Assembly (NCBI GenBank): GCA_977006965.1
Contig: OZ345353.1
Span: forward strand, 2,542,001-2,606,000
Origin: Phymatolithon calcareum
Lineage: Eukaryota > Rhodophyta > Florideophyceae > Hapalidiales
DNA: 64,000 nucleotides
Reading direction: 5' to 3'
Positions 49,836 through 60,969 of the stretch are shown here, piece after piece. A program made the translations under genes and the position numbers. A model generated the notes under the pieces. The model was not told the DNA's origin and did not search any database. It was given only the letters and a program-made list of their open reading frames with translations. How positions within the stretch are numbered: the stretch's first letter is position 1; every line of letters starts with the position of its first letter.

Positions 49836-52418
49836 TGTCTATGTGACGAACACCCTCAATTGAGGGAAAATCCCTCAATTGAGGGTGTATTTAAAACCTC
49901 AAAAAAGTTTATAAAAAGAATGCGGAACAGTTTTTTAGCGCCAGATTCGGAAAGGCGGGCTTTTGTTCTTTGTGAGGATTACCCCTTTTACTACCTTAAA
50001 ACCGCGTCGTTCGCCGGTAGGAACGAAAATCTGCTGATCACTCACAAAAAAGACATCTACCATGCGTCGAGAAAAAGATCCGCGCCGAGTGGTCGGTGCA
50101 GCCGTACACACCAAAGCAACCTCAGTGACAAGTCTAGCAGAGTGCTGCCGACTATACGGAGCGTTTTCCAAGTCAAAAAAGGTGAACGGCACCGTTCAGG
50201 AGGTACTCGTCGATGATATCAAGGGCCGATCGAGCACGTCCCTTCGCGTGAAATGGGTTCTTGTTCAGAAACCGATCCAGAAGACTAAGATTAAGACTGT
50301 CAAGATTATTAACGTCAAGGCAGGGAAGGCAGACGAAGACTCTCGTTCCTCTCGAATGGTTGTATCTAGTCCCAGCAGGCAAAATTCTGTACCTCGAACG
50401 CTGGCTTACAGTACTCGTGGTCGAACATCTTCTTCGCCAAACGCCGAGTTCTCGGTTCCAATGCCAACCACAAGCACACCAGAAGGACACACAAACCTCA
50501 ACGCAAGCAAGAGAAGCTCTGAACGCCCTATGCCGGGCTCTCTCGCCTACGCCCTGCAAGGTTCTTGGGACCAAGCCTCGCAAGAAGAGCTTGATGTCAT
50601 TACGCCAGACCCTGCGCCAAGCGCTTTTGTTCATAGAGTGCCATGGTTCGAGCGCCAGGTTCTATGTCCAATTGGAGGAAGAATTCCTCGTCAGTTCTGG
50701 AATGTTCGAACTACAAACGGAGATATTATTTCCGAAAACTGTGGCATCGGTTTACACACGCCGTATGACTGCTTCATGACAATGTTCCCCCAAATGCACC
50801 TCCGAAAAATTGTTGCTTGGACGTCCGCTAAGCTGAAAAGAATCGGAAGAAAGGAGACTACCGTCACAGAGCTTCTTAAGTTTTTTGGAATACTGGTTCT
50901 CATGACAAGATTTGAGTTCGGCGCAAAAAGGGACTTATGGATGTCAACCAGGCCGAACAAGTATATCCCAGCTCCTTCATTTTCAAACACTGGGATGAAC
51001 AGAGATAGGTTCTCCGAGTACCTCCGGTGCATCACGTTCAGCGTGCAACCAAGTGAGCAAGGCACTCTGTCGTCCGCGCAGCACCGGTGGGCGCTCGTTC
51101 AGGATTTTGTCGATGCAATTAACGATCACAGAAAGCGTACCGTATCTCCGTCAGATCTGATTTGCGTTGACGAGTCTATTTCTCGTTGGTATGGAAACGG
51201 AGGTCATTGGATCGACATCGGGCTGCCGCAATACATCGCTATAGACCGCAAACCGGAGAGCGGTTGCGAAATACAAAATTCGGCGTGCGGAAGAAGCGGG
51301 ATAATGTTGCATCTTGAGCTGGTAACCACTGCAGAGGACGAGAAACAAAAAGACTTCGAGGATGAAACTGCCCATGGTACAGCTGTTCTGCGCCGTCTTG
51401 TCGCCGCATACTCTGGTACAAGAAGCATTGTCTGTGCAGATTCATACTTTGCGAGCGTCGAATCTGCAGAAATGCTTCTCCGACTGGGCCTGAAGTTCAT
51501 AGGGGTCATCAAAACTGCGACGAAGAAGTATCCAATGGAGTACCTATCACAAGTTGAGCTCTCAGAAAGGGGTCAGTGCGTTTCTATGGTTCGAAAATCG
51601 TTGACCGGTGACCCCTCAATGATGGCGGCGATGTGGGTTGACCGAGATCGCCGTTACTTTATTTCGACTACGTCAACCAGTATGCAAGGGAAACCTTACA
51701 GGCGTGTGCGCTGGCGTCAGCTCGAAGATGGAGCTTCACGTGTTGAGCTTTCAGTCCCTCAGCCTGAAGTATGCGAGACGTATTATTCGGCCTGTGCTCA
51801 AATTGACAGGCATAATCGATGCCGTCAAGAGAGTTTGGACATGGAGAAGAAAGTTCGCACTCAAGACTGGTCCTTTCGTGTTAACACATCTCTTCTGGCG
51901 ATTTGCGTCGTTGATAGCTGGCTTTTGTTTTCTGGCGCACATCAAGAATCTCAAGACCACATGACGCAGCGAAGGTACTATGAAACACTGGCGGAACAAC
52001 TCATCGACAACTCATTTGATTCGCGCAATGTTCGTCAACGTTTAGTCAGCCCAAAACGTAAATATGCCTCCGGAAGTGGTGTTGGAACCCACTTAACACC
52101 CACGAGGAAGAAAAGGAAGACTTCAGCTGGCATGATGACTACTTTTGCTGTGCAGAACAACTGCAGAGTCTGTCAAGTTAAGAAAACGACCCTCGTGTGC
52201 TCGTCATGTAATAGGCTTGATGGCGCCGCAGTCTACATATGTGGCACGTCAACTGGCAGAAACTGTTTTGCTAAGCATGTTGAACACATCCATGTGCTTG
52301 ATGCTTTTGACGAGCCTGATAGTGAGTAGCTTTCGCGTCCAAAAATTAAATGATTCTCATTCCCTCAATTGAGGGAAAATTGCCCCTCAATTGAGGGAAA
52401 ATTCCCGTCACATAGACA
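49836..52418. mobile_element. Complete piggyBac-like transposon flanked by CTAG
   Basis: Ends are inverted: TGTCTATGTGACG at 49836 and its exact complement ending at 52418. Both are flanked by CTAG (49832-49835 and 52419-52422). Just inside each end are two copies of the perfect palindrome CCCTCAATTGAGGG (49853, 49872, 52362, 52384). The single long gene is a piggyBac-superfamily transposase with an intact frame. Length 2,583 bp. Canonical piggyBac elements use TTAA, so the CTAG flanks are unusual; if the site is really shorter (CTA or TAG), the ends shift by a base or two. Confidence 0.88.
50062..52329 (+). CDS. piggyBac-superfamily transposase (DDE_Tnp_1_7)
   Basis: 755 residues from ATG 50062. 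The N-terminal ~170 residues are basic and Ser/Thr-rich. The transposase core begins near RQFWNVRT and includes ELLKFFGILVLMTRFEF and RDLWMSTRPNKYIPAPSFSNTGMNRDRFSEYLRCITF, the standard early block. Candidate catalytic Asp residues are D370 (ICVDESISRWYG), D460 (VCADSYFASVE) and D582 (ACAQIDRHNRCRQ). The end carries a Cys/His-rich module (CRVCQ..VCSSC, YICGTSTGRNCFAKHVEHIH), as expected of the piggyBac C-terminal zinc-binding domain that contacts the ends. Length is larger than insect piggyBac (~594) because of the N-terminal extension. The frame is unbroken, so it may be active or recently active. Confidence 0.9.
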   Translation: MRREKDPRRVVGAAVHTKATSVTSLAECCRLYGAFSKSKKVNGTVQEVLVDDIKGRSSTSLRVKWVLVQKPIQKTKIKTVKIINVKAGKADEDSRSSRMVVSSPSRQNSVPRTLAYSTRGRTSSSPNAEFSVPMPTTSTPEGHTNLNASKRSSERPMPGSLAYALQGSWDQASQEELDVITPDPAPSAFVHRVPWFERQVLCPIGGRIPRQFWNVRTTNGDIISENCGIGLHTPYDCFMTMFPQMHLRKIVAWTSAKLKRIGRKETTVTELLKFFGILVLMTRFEFGAKRDLWMSTRPNKYIPAPSFSNTGMNRDRFSEYLRCITFSVQPSEQGTLSSAQHRWALVQDFVDAINDHRKRTVSPSDLICVDESISRWYGNGGHWIDIGLPQYIAIDRKPESGCEIQNSACGRSGIMLHLELVTTAEDEKQKDFEDETAHGTAVLRRLVAAYSGTRSIVCADSYFASVESAEMLLRLGLKFIGVIKTATKKYPMEYLSQVELSERGQCVSMVRKSLTGDPSMMAAMWVDRDRRYFISTTSTSMQGKPYRRVRWRQLEDGASRVELSVPQPEVCETYYSACAQIDRHNRCRQESLDMEKKVRTQDWSFRVNTSLLAICVVDSWLLFSGAHQESQDHMTQRRYYETLAEQLIDNSFDSRNVRQRLVSPKRKYASGSGVGTHLTPTRKKRKTSAGMMTTFAVQNNCRVCQVKKTTLVCSSCNRLDGAAVYICGTSTGRNCFAKHVEHIHVLDAFDEPDSE

Positions 52419-52422
52419 CTAG

Positions 52423-54072
52423 ATGTTGAATAATGTACACTTTGTGTAATTCGAATAACCTGCAATAAACAAACAAACAAACAAACAAAACCCACAAGAA
52501 GACACCAGACAAAGTAAGCGCGTAGGCAACCCCCGGAGCAAGGTCCATAGCCTTTCGGAAAAACGAGCGGTAGCGGTGATCAACCTCGAGCACGAGGTTG
52601 CATCGTGTAGGGACAGGCAAGCCTCTTGAGGTGCAAATGAGAGTAGAATTCCGCTTGAACCGGAAGAAAGCCGCGCCGCGCTCGGAGCGCACTCCACAAC
52701 CGTACGGGAACACAGGTACGCGGAGATCAAGCACGTATACGAGGCTACGCCGTGCGGGGATGGGCCAGTCGCGTGAGGAAAAAGCGACCGCATTCGGACA
52801 GCGACATAACAGCGGGCGCGACAGCGATTCTGGGCAAGTAACAGCCGGAGCTTGATGGCCGAAGAGCTTAATCTAGTGTTAGGCTATTTGCTCAGGTCAC
52901 GCCTACAGAGGTCGACGTCGGCGTACCAGACAAGAGCTGTCCACACTTCTCGGAATCTCTTGGATATGCAGCTCGCCAACAGCTCTCTAGTGGAGATGAA
53001 GTTTTAATGGGAAACTGTGCATTGGATGCAATCAATAAACGAAATCTGGTGGCCATGTAATTTCCCGTCCTGTCCAGGCTTTTAGCACGAATATAGGCCC
53101 GGCTTGAGGCCGTGAGAGTCCTTGGCCTAGTCTCCGTCGCCCGCAATGGCGGCTACACCAGCTTCATGGACGGGTGCCTGCATACTGTAGTTGTCTCCAT
53201 TCTTTAATTTGAAGACTTTCCATTTTCTGGGCTGTTTCACATCGCTTCGTACTGCCGCTTAACTAAGCTATGAGCATTGCACATGATTTATAGAGCCTTG
53301 CAATTATATTCGTAATACTGTGAGGCAATTGAAGTTTATTTTTTAAAAAAAAATTCAATTGAAATTTTTTTTGTACAGCGCGATAAATTCGTTTTCTCTT
53401 TGCTTTCGATTGAAAGAGAGGAGATGGCCGGGGTCGTTGATCGCGCCTCCCTCTGGATGTCGTTTGAACAATTGAATCGGTTTGTATTGTCGTCCTCATC
53501 GATGGATTCCTAACTGTTTCCCCAGTCCCGCTACTTGGAATGGGACACTTGCTATTTGTACTCTTTGGATTAATACTACGTGCAATGCGAATGACTAGTC
53601 TAAATGCGTGACATCTTAGTATACTGCCGCCGTTGAGATTCAGACTCGAGAGACGGTCCTGAGTCCGGTGTAGAAGAGCATTAACTTTGTTTCAGAGATG
53701 AGCTATTGTGAGTGGGAAAAAAGACTGTAGAAGAGGTATGCCGTGAGAGACCCCTAACCGTACTCAAATTTCTGAACAATGAGATGCTGTTACAAAACAG
53801 CTCTAGACGCTTACCATAAATGTGAGCGATCTTTCCGCAATAAAGAAAGAAAGAAAGTAGCACTATTTGATTTCTACTGTTGATTTGGAACTCGCTATTT
53901 GGAAACACCGAGAAACATATGGCAAATGGGAAAAGAGAAATATGTAAAATTACCCCTTCTGCTCTTGCAGGGCCTCTCATCATTCAGACAAATAAAAAAG
54001 CGCTTCAAAAAACATTAGAAGACAACTCTACACCTGTACTCTGAAATCGAGGTTAAATCCAAGGATCATCCG
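52423..54072. other. Gene-free stretch with (AAAC)n tract
   Basis: An (AAAC)n run lies near 52466-52488, followed by AACCCACAAG, which also occurs just left of the tRNA-like element near 49588. An AT-rich imperfect palindrome (CAATTGAA..TTCAATTG) is centred near 53345. No gene recognised. Confidence 0.4.
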
Positions 54073-55629
54073 TCAATACCGTGCCGATGATTTTTCCTTT
54101 AAGCCCGGCCGAAACCGTACTGCACCCAGATCAGTTCGTTCGATGCTAATACCGACAATCCGACTAGATTCCACTGACGGATCAGCCTGATTTTGGAATT
54201 CTCTTTCCGACATCCAGCAACCTAGAAGTTTGTGAGCCGAGACAGGGGCCTTGAACGGAATTTTCCGCAAACAAAACTTGATCGTTATCGCGATCCCTAT
54301 GGCAGCGACTGTAGTAGCAACTAGAACAATCGCTGCCCATACGCTGACAGTAGACACCAGGACAGATTTTGCATCAACTGTGACCATTTGCTTCGTCGCA
54401 TTTCCGTAGAAGCCCATTTGAGCAACTGTCATCATTACCATTTCTTCAAATCCATAGAACATGGCTGTGTCACCGAATCGTAATTCTGCCTGAAGAACTT
54501 GGAATGGTTGAAATATTGTACCGTCGACGACTTCCTTGAACTCGAACTCGGAATCCACCTTTGCTGTTGCCCATGTATAAGATAACATGGTAATACTGAG
54601 CCAGGAAGCGCCACTTGAAGTATTGTCAAAGTGCCATTTATCGGCGAACCCGTATGTCACGTTTTTTCCAAGCCCTATCGCCAGAAGAATTTCGTCGTCT
54701 CTTTGACCAGCTGTGTAATTGGTCTCTCTCCCTTCAACTCGATTGAACAGTTCCTTGGAGTATAGACCCAGCCACGCTCCCTTCCGGATCTGCGGACATA
54801 CGGCATTTCCTTTTTTTGTCCGAATCATGCTTCTCGTTTCACCGTATGGTAGCTTTCGAATGCGATCCAAATAAAACCTGATATCTATGCGTATGGTTAA
54901 GTTTCCTGCAATAACATCACGATGGTTGCTGTTTTCAAACGCCCGTCTAGGTGGAGACGCACAGTCCTCGCCAAGGATATTTTCTAGTCCTATGCACAAA
55001 TTAGAAAACTTGATGATTCCACTCTTTCCGTCCCAAACGGACTCAACAGGGGGTGCCGAGACGGCCCGTCCGCACTGGGCAACAGTGAAATCCTTGTATT
55101 CGTGGAACTTATTAGACGTCTCATTCTGCTGCAGCTTCGGCAATTTCACAGTCACATTTCTTTCCCTTGTCTCCATGCAATATCTCATTGCCTTTTTCAA
55201 ACGTCGGTAGGAAGAACCCATTCCTGATTTCGTGTCGTCGACGACAAAAAGTTGTTTACGAACCGGCACTATTACGTTTTCGCTTCCAGTTCCTAATTCC
55301 AGCGCCCCATTCAGGGACAAGTAAACGGCTGTAACGAAAACGCAAACGAAGGCTCTAAGAACTGGTCTCCAACATGTTGATCTCAACTGCGCGTTTCCGT
55401 CAGCGCGCGGACTTCCCTCTGGCAAGAAAAACCCACCAGAATAACGATGTAGAAACCTCTCTCGCCTTTCAAGCGTGGAGAATCCTGTTTTTGCCAAATT
55501 CCTGGCCACCAGTCGTCGTACCACGCATTCGATTGCATAGTCCAAGATAGGAACCCAGACGCATTGCAGCAACACGAATTTCAGGAGATTGAAGTAGTTG
55601 GGTTGGATGTCGATTTGGAGTGGCTTCAT
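54073..55629 (-). CDS. Unrecognised membrane protein with large ectodomain
   Basis: 518 residues from ATG 55629, one unbroken frame. Predicted layout: a hydrophobic N-terminal segment (NLLKFVLLQCVWVPILDYAI, ~14-33), a basic stretch, a membrane span at about 92-108 (AFVCVFVTAVYLSLNGAL), a ~310-residue hydrophilic domain with Cys and several N-glycosylation sequons (NVT, NET, NLT, NYT, NTS, NAT), then a strong span (VSVWAAIVLVATTVAAIGIAITI, ~429-452) and a basic tail of ~65 residues (HKLLGCWMSEREF..). The sequons placed between the spans suggest a lumenal or extracellular middle. I do not recognise the family, and no catalytic motif is seen. A surface or secretory-pathway role is an inference from topology. 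Confidence 0.7.
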   Translation of the reverse strand: MKPLQIDIQPNYFNLLKFVLLQCVWVPILDYAIECVVRRLVARNLAKTGFSTLERRERFLHRYSGGFFLPEGSPRADGNAQLRSTCWRPVLRAFVCVFVTAVYLSLNGALELGTGSENVIVPVRKQLFVVDDTKSGMGSSYRRLKKAMRYCMETRERNVTVKLPKLQQNETSNKFHEYKDFTVAQCGRAVSAPPVESVWDGKSGIIKFSNLCIGLENILGEDCASPPRRAFENSNHRDVIAGNLTIRIDIRFYLDRIRKLPYGETRSMIRTKKGNAVCPQIRKGAWLGLYSKELFNRVEGRETNYTAGQRDDEILLAIGLGKNVTYGFADKWHFDNTSSGASWLSITMLSYTWATAKVDSEFEFKEVVDGTIFQPFQVLQAELRFGDTAMFYGFEEMVMMTVAQMGFYGNATKQMVTVDAKSVLVSTVSVWAAIVLVATTVAAIGIAITIKFCLRKIPFKAPVSAHKLLGCWMSEREFQNQADPSVESSRIVGISIERTDLGAVRFRPGLKEKSSARY

Positions 55630-56369
55630 GGCTTAAATCTGTATAATTCGTGCGGCCAGGTATTCCCTACCCGGTACTGTCGTATGGAACTACACTCTCT
55701 TGCAAGCACATCTTCAGCGGACATGTACAGTAGCCTTCCCCCAAGCAAGAAGCGCCGTGTCGATGCCGTGGGCAGGGACTACTAGGTACAGTCATGCATG
55801 ACTAGGCATGCCTCGTTTACAAACGTTTGGAGACCATCCTCATGACAGTACAGTACCAAGGCAGGTCTAAAGTTTAGTGCTCTGTAGATTCTACGACCTA
55901 TTTGTGACACTTTGTGAGATACTGCAGCATGTAATAGGTGGAGAATCACTCGAACGTTGAAGTTTGCAGCTGTAATTTCACGAATCCAGTAGGACACGTG
56001 TATGTATCAAAGAGAATATTATTATACTACGGCACGGAACTCACAACCGCTCTGAAACACTAGAACATGGTCTACCCTCGAGGCACGTACTGTATCGGAT
56101 ACCTGGTACTGTAGAGCCTGCGTAGGTTGAGGCAGGTCATATGACCAAAGGTCCCCTGTCATGGTACTTGCAGCTATGGCACATGTGTCCATGTCTTGTC
56201 AGAGTATAGTTAAAAGTAACAAGTTGCCGTTTGTCGGTAGGAGTGACGCGATAGACGAAGTGAACCCACGCTGTATATGAGCGTCCGTGCGTTTCCTTTA
56301 ATGTATAATGAGTGCCCGCTCTCACTTTTGTTAAGCGGGAGAAAAAAGGGTTAAGAACAGTTGTTCGTG
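55630..56369. other. Gene-free, many TACTGTA-type heptamers
   Basis: Nothing coding recognised. Several TACTGTA/TACAGTA heptamers lie between about 55728 and 56112; see the finding on this motif. Confidence 0.4.
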
Positions 56370-56500
56370 TAATGAATGAATGCTTTATTCCCCTAAGAGG
56401 CTAGCAAGACATGGTTCTATTATTACCTCTACTTAGATTACGGTAGGGCGCTTATCCTGTTAGCTAATTTAACACACGCTTCTTCTCTGCCTGCCGCTCG
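56370..56500 (-). mobile_element. Second LINE-like 3' end
   Basis: The 26-nt ending at 56381-56406 differs by one base from the one at 3659-3684. On the minus strand it encodes ..ASLLGE-stop, with the stop next to an (ATTC)n tail at about 56371-56380. The microsatellite differs from the first copy. The upstream boundary is not visible. Confidence 0.4.
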
Positions 56501-56697
56501 TCATCAGACGATTCCACCCGAAGCAACTGCGGTGGTTCCACGTGTTCGTGTAATATCTACCGGCTCGTGATATGAGTGCCAGTACCGCTTAGCTGTGATA
56601 TCCTGCGGTAGTTCCTCCGGTCCAGCGGTCAGTTGCCATTTCGTGACCGCCATCTCAAAACTTGCTTCCGTTGTCCTCACTTGTTCAGGATTTTTGC

Positions 56698-56844
56698 GCT
56701 TCCATTTTTCCTTCGGTGCGCACTTCTTTTTCACTCTTTTTTAAAAGAGTGAAAATGAAGTGCGCATCGTAGAGAAGAATGGAAGCGGAGAGTTGAGTTA
56801 AAATATATCCAACATATTAAAATGTGTTGGATACACAACTCTCC
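56698..56844. repeat. Two adjacent hairpins
   Basis: The first, 56698-56786, pairs GCTTCC..GTGCGCACTTC with GAAGTGCGCA..GGAAGC over ~40 nt with scattered mismatches, centred on TTTTAAAA. The second, 56787-56844, pairs GGAGAGTTG and ATCCAACA with their complements. They abut without a gap. No gene. Confidence 0.65.
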
Positions 56845-59769
56845 ATGCGTCTTTTTCATGTCTGTCGGTTATTCCTTTTCTTTTGCTGTGCATAGTATTC
56901 TCGTTTTCGGTCCTTACCATGTTCTTCATGAACGACATGAAATTTTATTTTAATGGTCAAAGTATACTTCCATTTCGTCGACTTTCCTACTATCGTTCGA
57001 GAGAGATGCCTTGCACAACGTTATACAGTGGAAAACTGTGAGGCAAAGGAAAGATTTTTGGGCCTTCATTCAGTACTATTCAGCATTCCCCGCGCGGACA
57101 ACCTTGGTCGATAGGGCCCTACACGAGTGCCACGCTGAGTGCCATGCGCGGGCACGATATGCTGACGGATCAACTGTCACACGAGCTCGGTGCACGGATC
57201 ACCGAGCAGGTAAATGTGACACAAAAGAACACACAATGACGCCTCGCTACCCGGAGTCGTCCACGGCTAACTATACAGGAGTTCCGCAACTGAGATAGGA
57301 TTATCTGAGATCCTAAGTGTTTCCGCCCGCCTTTTTGGTGGTGCATTTTCGTGAGCTGCGCAAACGTAGGTAGCAGCTGAGGAAGCCTTTCCCATATCTT
57401 CGGAAGTATGTGGGACATTTAATTTTTTAAAAAAATTCACGCGGGGAAAGAGCATTAGGAAAAAGCTACGATGAACAAATCGATAGAAACGAAATTGCAA
57501 CGAAAGCTGTTGGCCCCATTAGTGGAAGAGGGATAATGAATGAATCAATCCCGTATTCGCTATCATCAGTGTCATCTGTTTTCAAAAGTATACTGACATG
57601 AATGGAAATGGCCCTGTGCGCATGGAGTGTAGTAAGCTCAACTGAAGACCAAACAAATTCATTCCAGTTGAGACTCATCCGCCTCGTCGTGGAGTGCCGT
57701 ACGAAAAGCGGAACTAGGAAAGTCAGCAAGAACTCAGTCTAATCGAGTAGCCAATATAGGTCCAGTTCCGGTGATATTTTAGAGTCCTCCTAAGATTGTG
57801 CGCATCACAGGTTTGTTGGAAGTTTATATCCGTTTACCTGATGCATTTCCGTAGTGTTCAAAACGCTTCCTCTTTTGACTATAAGCAAACACTTTCGCCA
57901 ATGGCAAGCATCGGGGTACTTGGAGGTCCCTTCGTTGGCTATGTCTCGGTACAGTGCTAATGGCAAGCATACAACGCTTAGGGTGATGTCATTCGCGAGC
58001 AACAACTCAAGTTCTTGCATGTGAGCGTCAAGGACTTGTGAAAACATTCGACAAATGTCGACACACGTCAGTTCGCTTTAACGGACAGCTCAGCTCCAGC
58101 TCACGGAAGAGACTGGCAAGTCAATAGAAGTTTCGCAAATTCTTGTGCATACTGCGGCATACCAAATAAACTCATGTTGTATGCACCGGGCATTATTCGC
58201 GATGGCGCAGTCATGATGTCTTCGGGTGCCACTTTGTACCGATATTCTCAGAGCGGGTACACACAAAGTATATTTTCGACTTCGAAAGCCATCGGCACAC
58301 ACAATAAAAGCACATAGCTACCGACACTTTCGAGAAGCTGTGGAAAAAAAGAGAACCCTGATAGTGCCGACACTGTCCACCGTTGTTTGGACACAGTTAC
58401 GGACACTATCAGCGGCCAATGTGGCGGAGGAGCGTGCATCTCCTTATATTTTGCTACTACTTGTCAATGCAGCGCAATGGGAAACGCATTGAACGCGAGA
58501 AACATTTGTCGACAAGGCCGGTATCCTAATTGGCTTGCTTCACGTTTTTAGTTCGCTATGGTTGGTAGTGACTCAGAAAGGATTTCAGTACTCCGGAGCT
58601 CGTCGTGCCTGCACTCGGTACACTGATGAAAACGCTAATATTCGGAGTTTCTGCGTTCAAGATTGGCACCAGAAAGGTTGAAGACTGCTCCGTTTGTGGG
58701 CTTCACTTCGTTTTTCATGTGCATCTCGTATGACGACGCAAAATCAAAACTAATGGCAGGATCTACTTATGCGGAGGATGGGTTTCCAAGATCAAGTAGC
58801 CGACGAGTTTTGTACAGATTGCATCTTCTGCGTCGGAGGGCACCATGACAGGTCTTGAGTGCAGACGACGGCAGTTTTTGAGTGTTTGCCACAAATAGCT
58901 TGTGAAGGAGATTATGAATGAGAAATACCAGGGAATGTAGTCGTTGTACAATGTCCCGCGCTATTGTGTTCTGAATTTCCTTCGAGTAATGTTAGTGGCG
59001 TTTCACAGGTCTGTGTCCCATCCATGCCGACATTAAGAGGTGCTTCTACAATCTCTTTACGTTCCAACTGCTTGGTTAGAGATCCATTCCGTCGAGTCAC
59101 GCGAACTCCAGCTGCGCAAGGCTCATTCATTATTCCATCGCAGTTTTGGCAGACATGATTGGCGTACCGCCGAACGTCTGCAATCGTTTCGCGAGGTCAG
59201 CTTGGAAATTAATTTATTCCATCACTGCATTTTTTAAACGTACACTAGAAAGGAAGTCAAGACGTTGGTGCATTCCCTCTCTTAAAGCAGATCATTGAAC
59301 ATGCGATCAGCTCTAAAATGAACAATTGCCTGTTGTTTTTCTTGACGCGTAAAGCGTCCTAAGCGATACTCGTCCAGCCAAGAATCCAGGCCTGACAACA
59401 CACGCATATCCATCACCGACGCCTCGTGTGCGCTTGTACACGTCCATGTTGGAAAACCTTATGGCAGAAAGCTTCACATTTCCGCCTGTTCGACAACGAT
59501 CATGATGTGCGTAATCAATCTGCATGTCCCTATGCTTTTTCCGTGGCGATACTCATGGTTGTACATCAGAGCAGTTTGTCGCTGAAATAGGACAAATGAC
59601 GGAAGTGGGAGCATGCGAAAGAAACGGTAAACAACTTTAGAGAAATTTATAGTGCCATGCAGAACAACATCACTGAACCCACGCGACGTTGTAATCATCG
59701 CAACAAGAATAGCAATGGAAGAACAAGAGAGAAAATACACTTTAATGTGTTCAGCTATGGCAGTATCCG
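56845..59769. other. Long gene-free stretch
   Basis: Only frames under 100 codons without motifs occur. No further transposon ends or strong hairpins were seen. Confidence 0.4.
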
Positions 59770-60956
59770 TCAATAAGCGCCAGTATTACCGCCATGAGAA
59801 TTCGCAGCAACGGTATCGCGCTTGGAGGAGAGATTTACCATCCAGTAGCAAAACACAACCAACTCGAGGCGCATATCAGAGTCAAACGAGATTGAATATT
59901 TGTGCCTGAGTCCGGGATTTCTCGTAATCTCTCCAACCTTTGTCTTCTCGTTGCTCTGCTCCGCGCCGCTATTCAATCGGTAGATCTCATAGTCACGCTT
60001 GAGTAGCTTTGGCTTAACCATCTCAAACGACACATTTTCCATTTGAATTGAAAGCGTGCTGCTGTGCCACTTCGGTTTGTGGGCTTCAATAACCGGCTCC
60101 ACAGTCTCCGAAGAATCCGACGCAGGCGTCGCAGCCCATCGTCCCGAACCTGTCTTATGCGAAATGACAAACTTTGCCAATGGATCGCGCAGGGCGATTT
60201 CGCCTTCTTCGCTGATTTGCTTGTACGTCACCTCCGCGACGACAGGTCCATTTTCGTCCGTCCCATACAGCGTCGCATTAAACGTCAAGGCGGAGTCATG
60301 CTTTGCGAATAGCACCCGCTGCGCCATAACACACTTTCTTGGAAAGACTGACGCACGAAAGTCTAGTCCGGGGCCGAAGAGGTTGGTGGGGGAGAATAGA
60401 CGCAGCGCGCGCCCTGTTTTGAGTTTACCAGGTAGAACGATGTCCCCTTCGTCAATGCGTTCACTCTTTGAAGGAGTCACGCGGCCAAAATCTACCAACC
60501 ACTGGTTAGTTTGCCTTATATTTTGCAAATTCTAGAAAATATTTCATCGTCTGCAAAATCGGGGCGCCTTGAATCCACGTAAGGCCATCAATGGGTAAGT
60601 TGACGCGCTGAAAGGCGTCGTCGATAATGCGCTCAGCCTCCCTCAACTTCTCGCTAGAATCGCAATTGTTTTCACAAGCATTCAGGGTGCGCTCGCGCTG
60701 GAATCTGCCGACCCATGCCGTCTGTCAATGTGCAAAATGAACATAATTCTCGTCTTCGAGTTGCTGCAGCCATTTTTATCGGAAAGGTGAACAACTTCAT
60801 CGAGCTTCCAAATGCCCACTGCACACATTTCCAGTGGCTCCATTGGACTGCACACTGTCTTCTCGCCGCTGGTTTGCTTGAGGCCGTCACGTCTTCGTAG
60901 TTCACGCTCGCTATCGTCGCCAAGGCCCGTATCAGCTGGCTCCCAATTTCATCCAT
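59770..60956 (-). CDS. LURP-one/tubby-C2-like protein, with intron and an apparent frameshift
   Basis: Proposed model: exon 1 60956-60906 (MDEIGSQLIRALATIAS), intron 60905-60722 (184 nt, GTGAAC..ACAG), then TAWVGRFQRERTLNACENNCDSSEKLREAERIIDDAFQRVNLPIDGLTWIQGAPILQTMKYFLEF. This frame stops at 60506-60508. The frame one base away continues NQWLVDFGRVTPSKS.. for ~245 codons, so a 1-nt indel near 60515, or an unusual splice, must join them. The last ~190 residues resemble the LURP-one/tubby-C2 fold by pattern (VLFAKHDSALTFNATLYG, FEMVKPKLLKRDYEIYRL, then KYSISFDSDMRLELVVFCYWMVNL, like the family's final strand and hydrophobic helix). This is pattern matching, not a firm hit; known members act at membranes or in plant defence. 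It may be a recent pseudogene. Confidence 0.45.
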
Positions 60957-60969
60957 TGGCTAAGAGCGC

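Noticed and set aside
49356-49878. ORFs of 108-154 codons overlapping the tRNA-like element
   Set aside because: Open by chance across a sequence with clear A and B boxes. No domain recognised.
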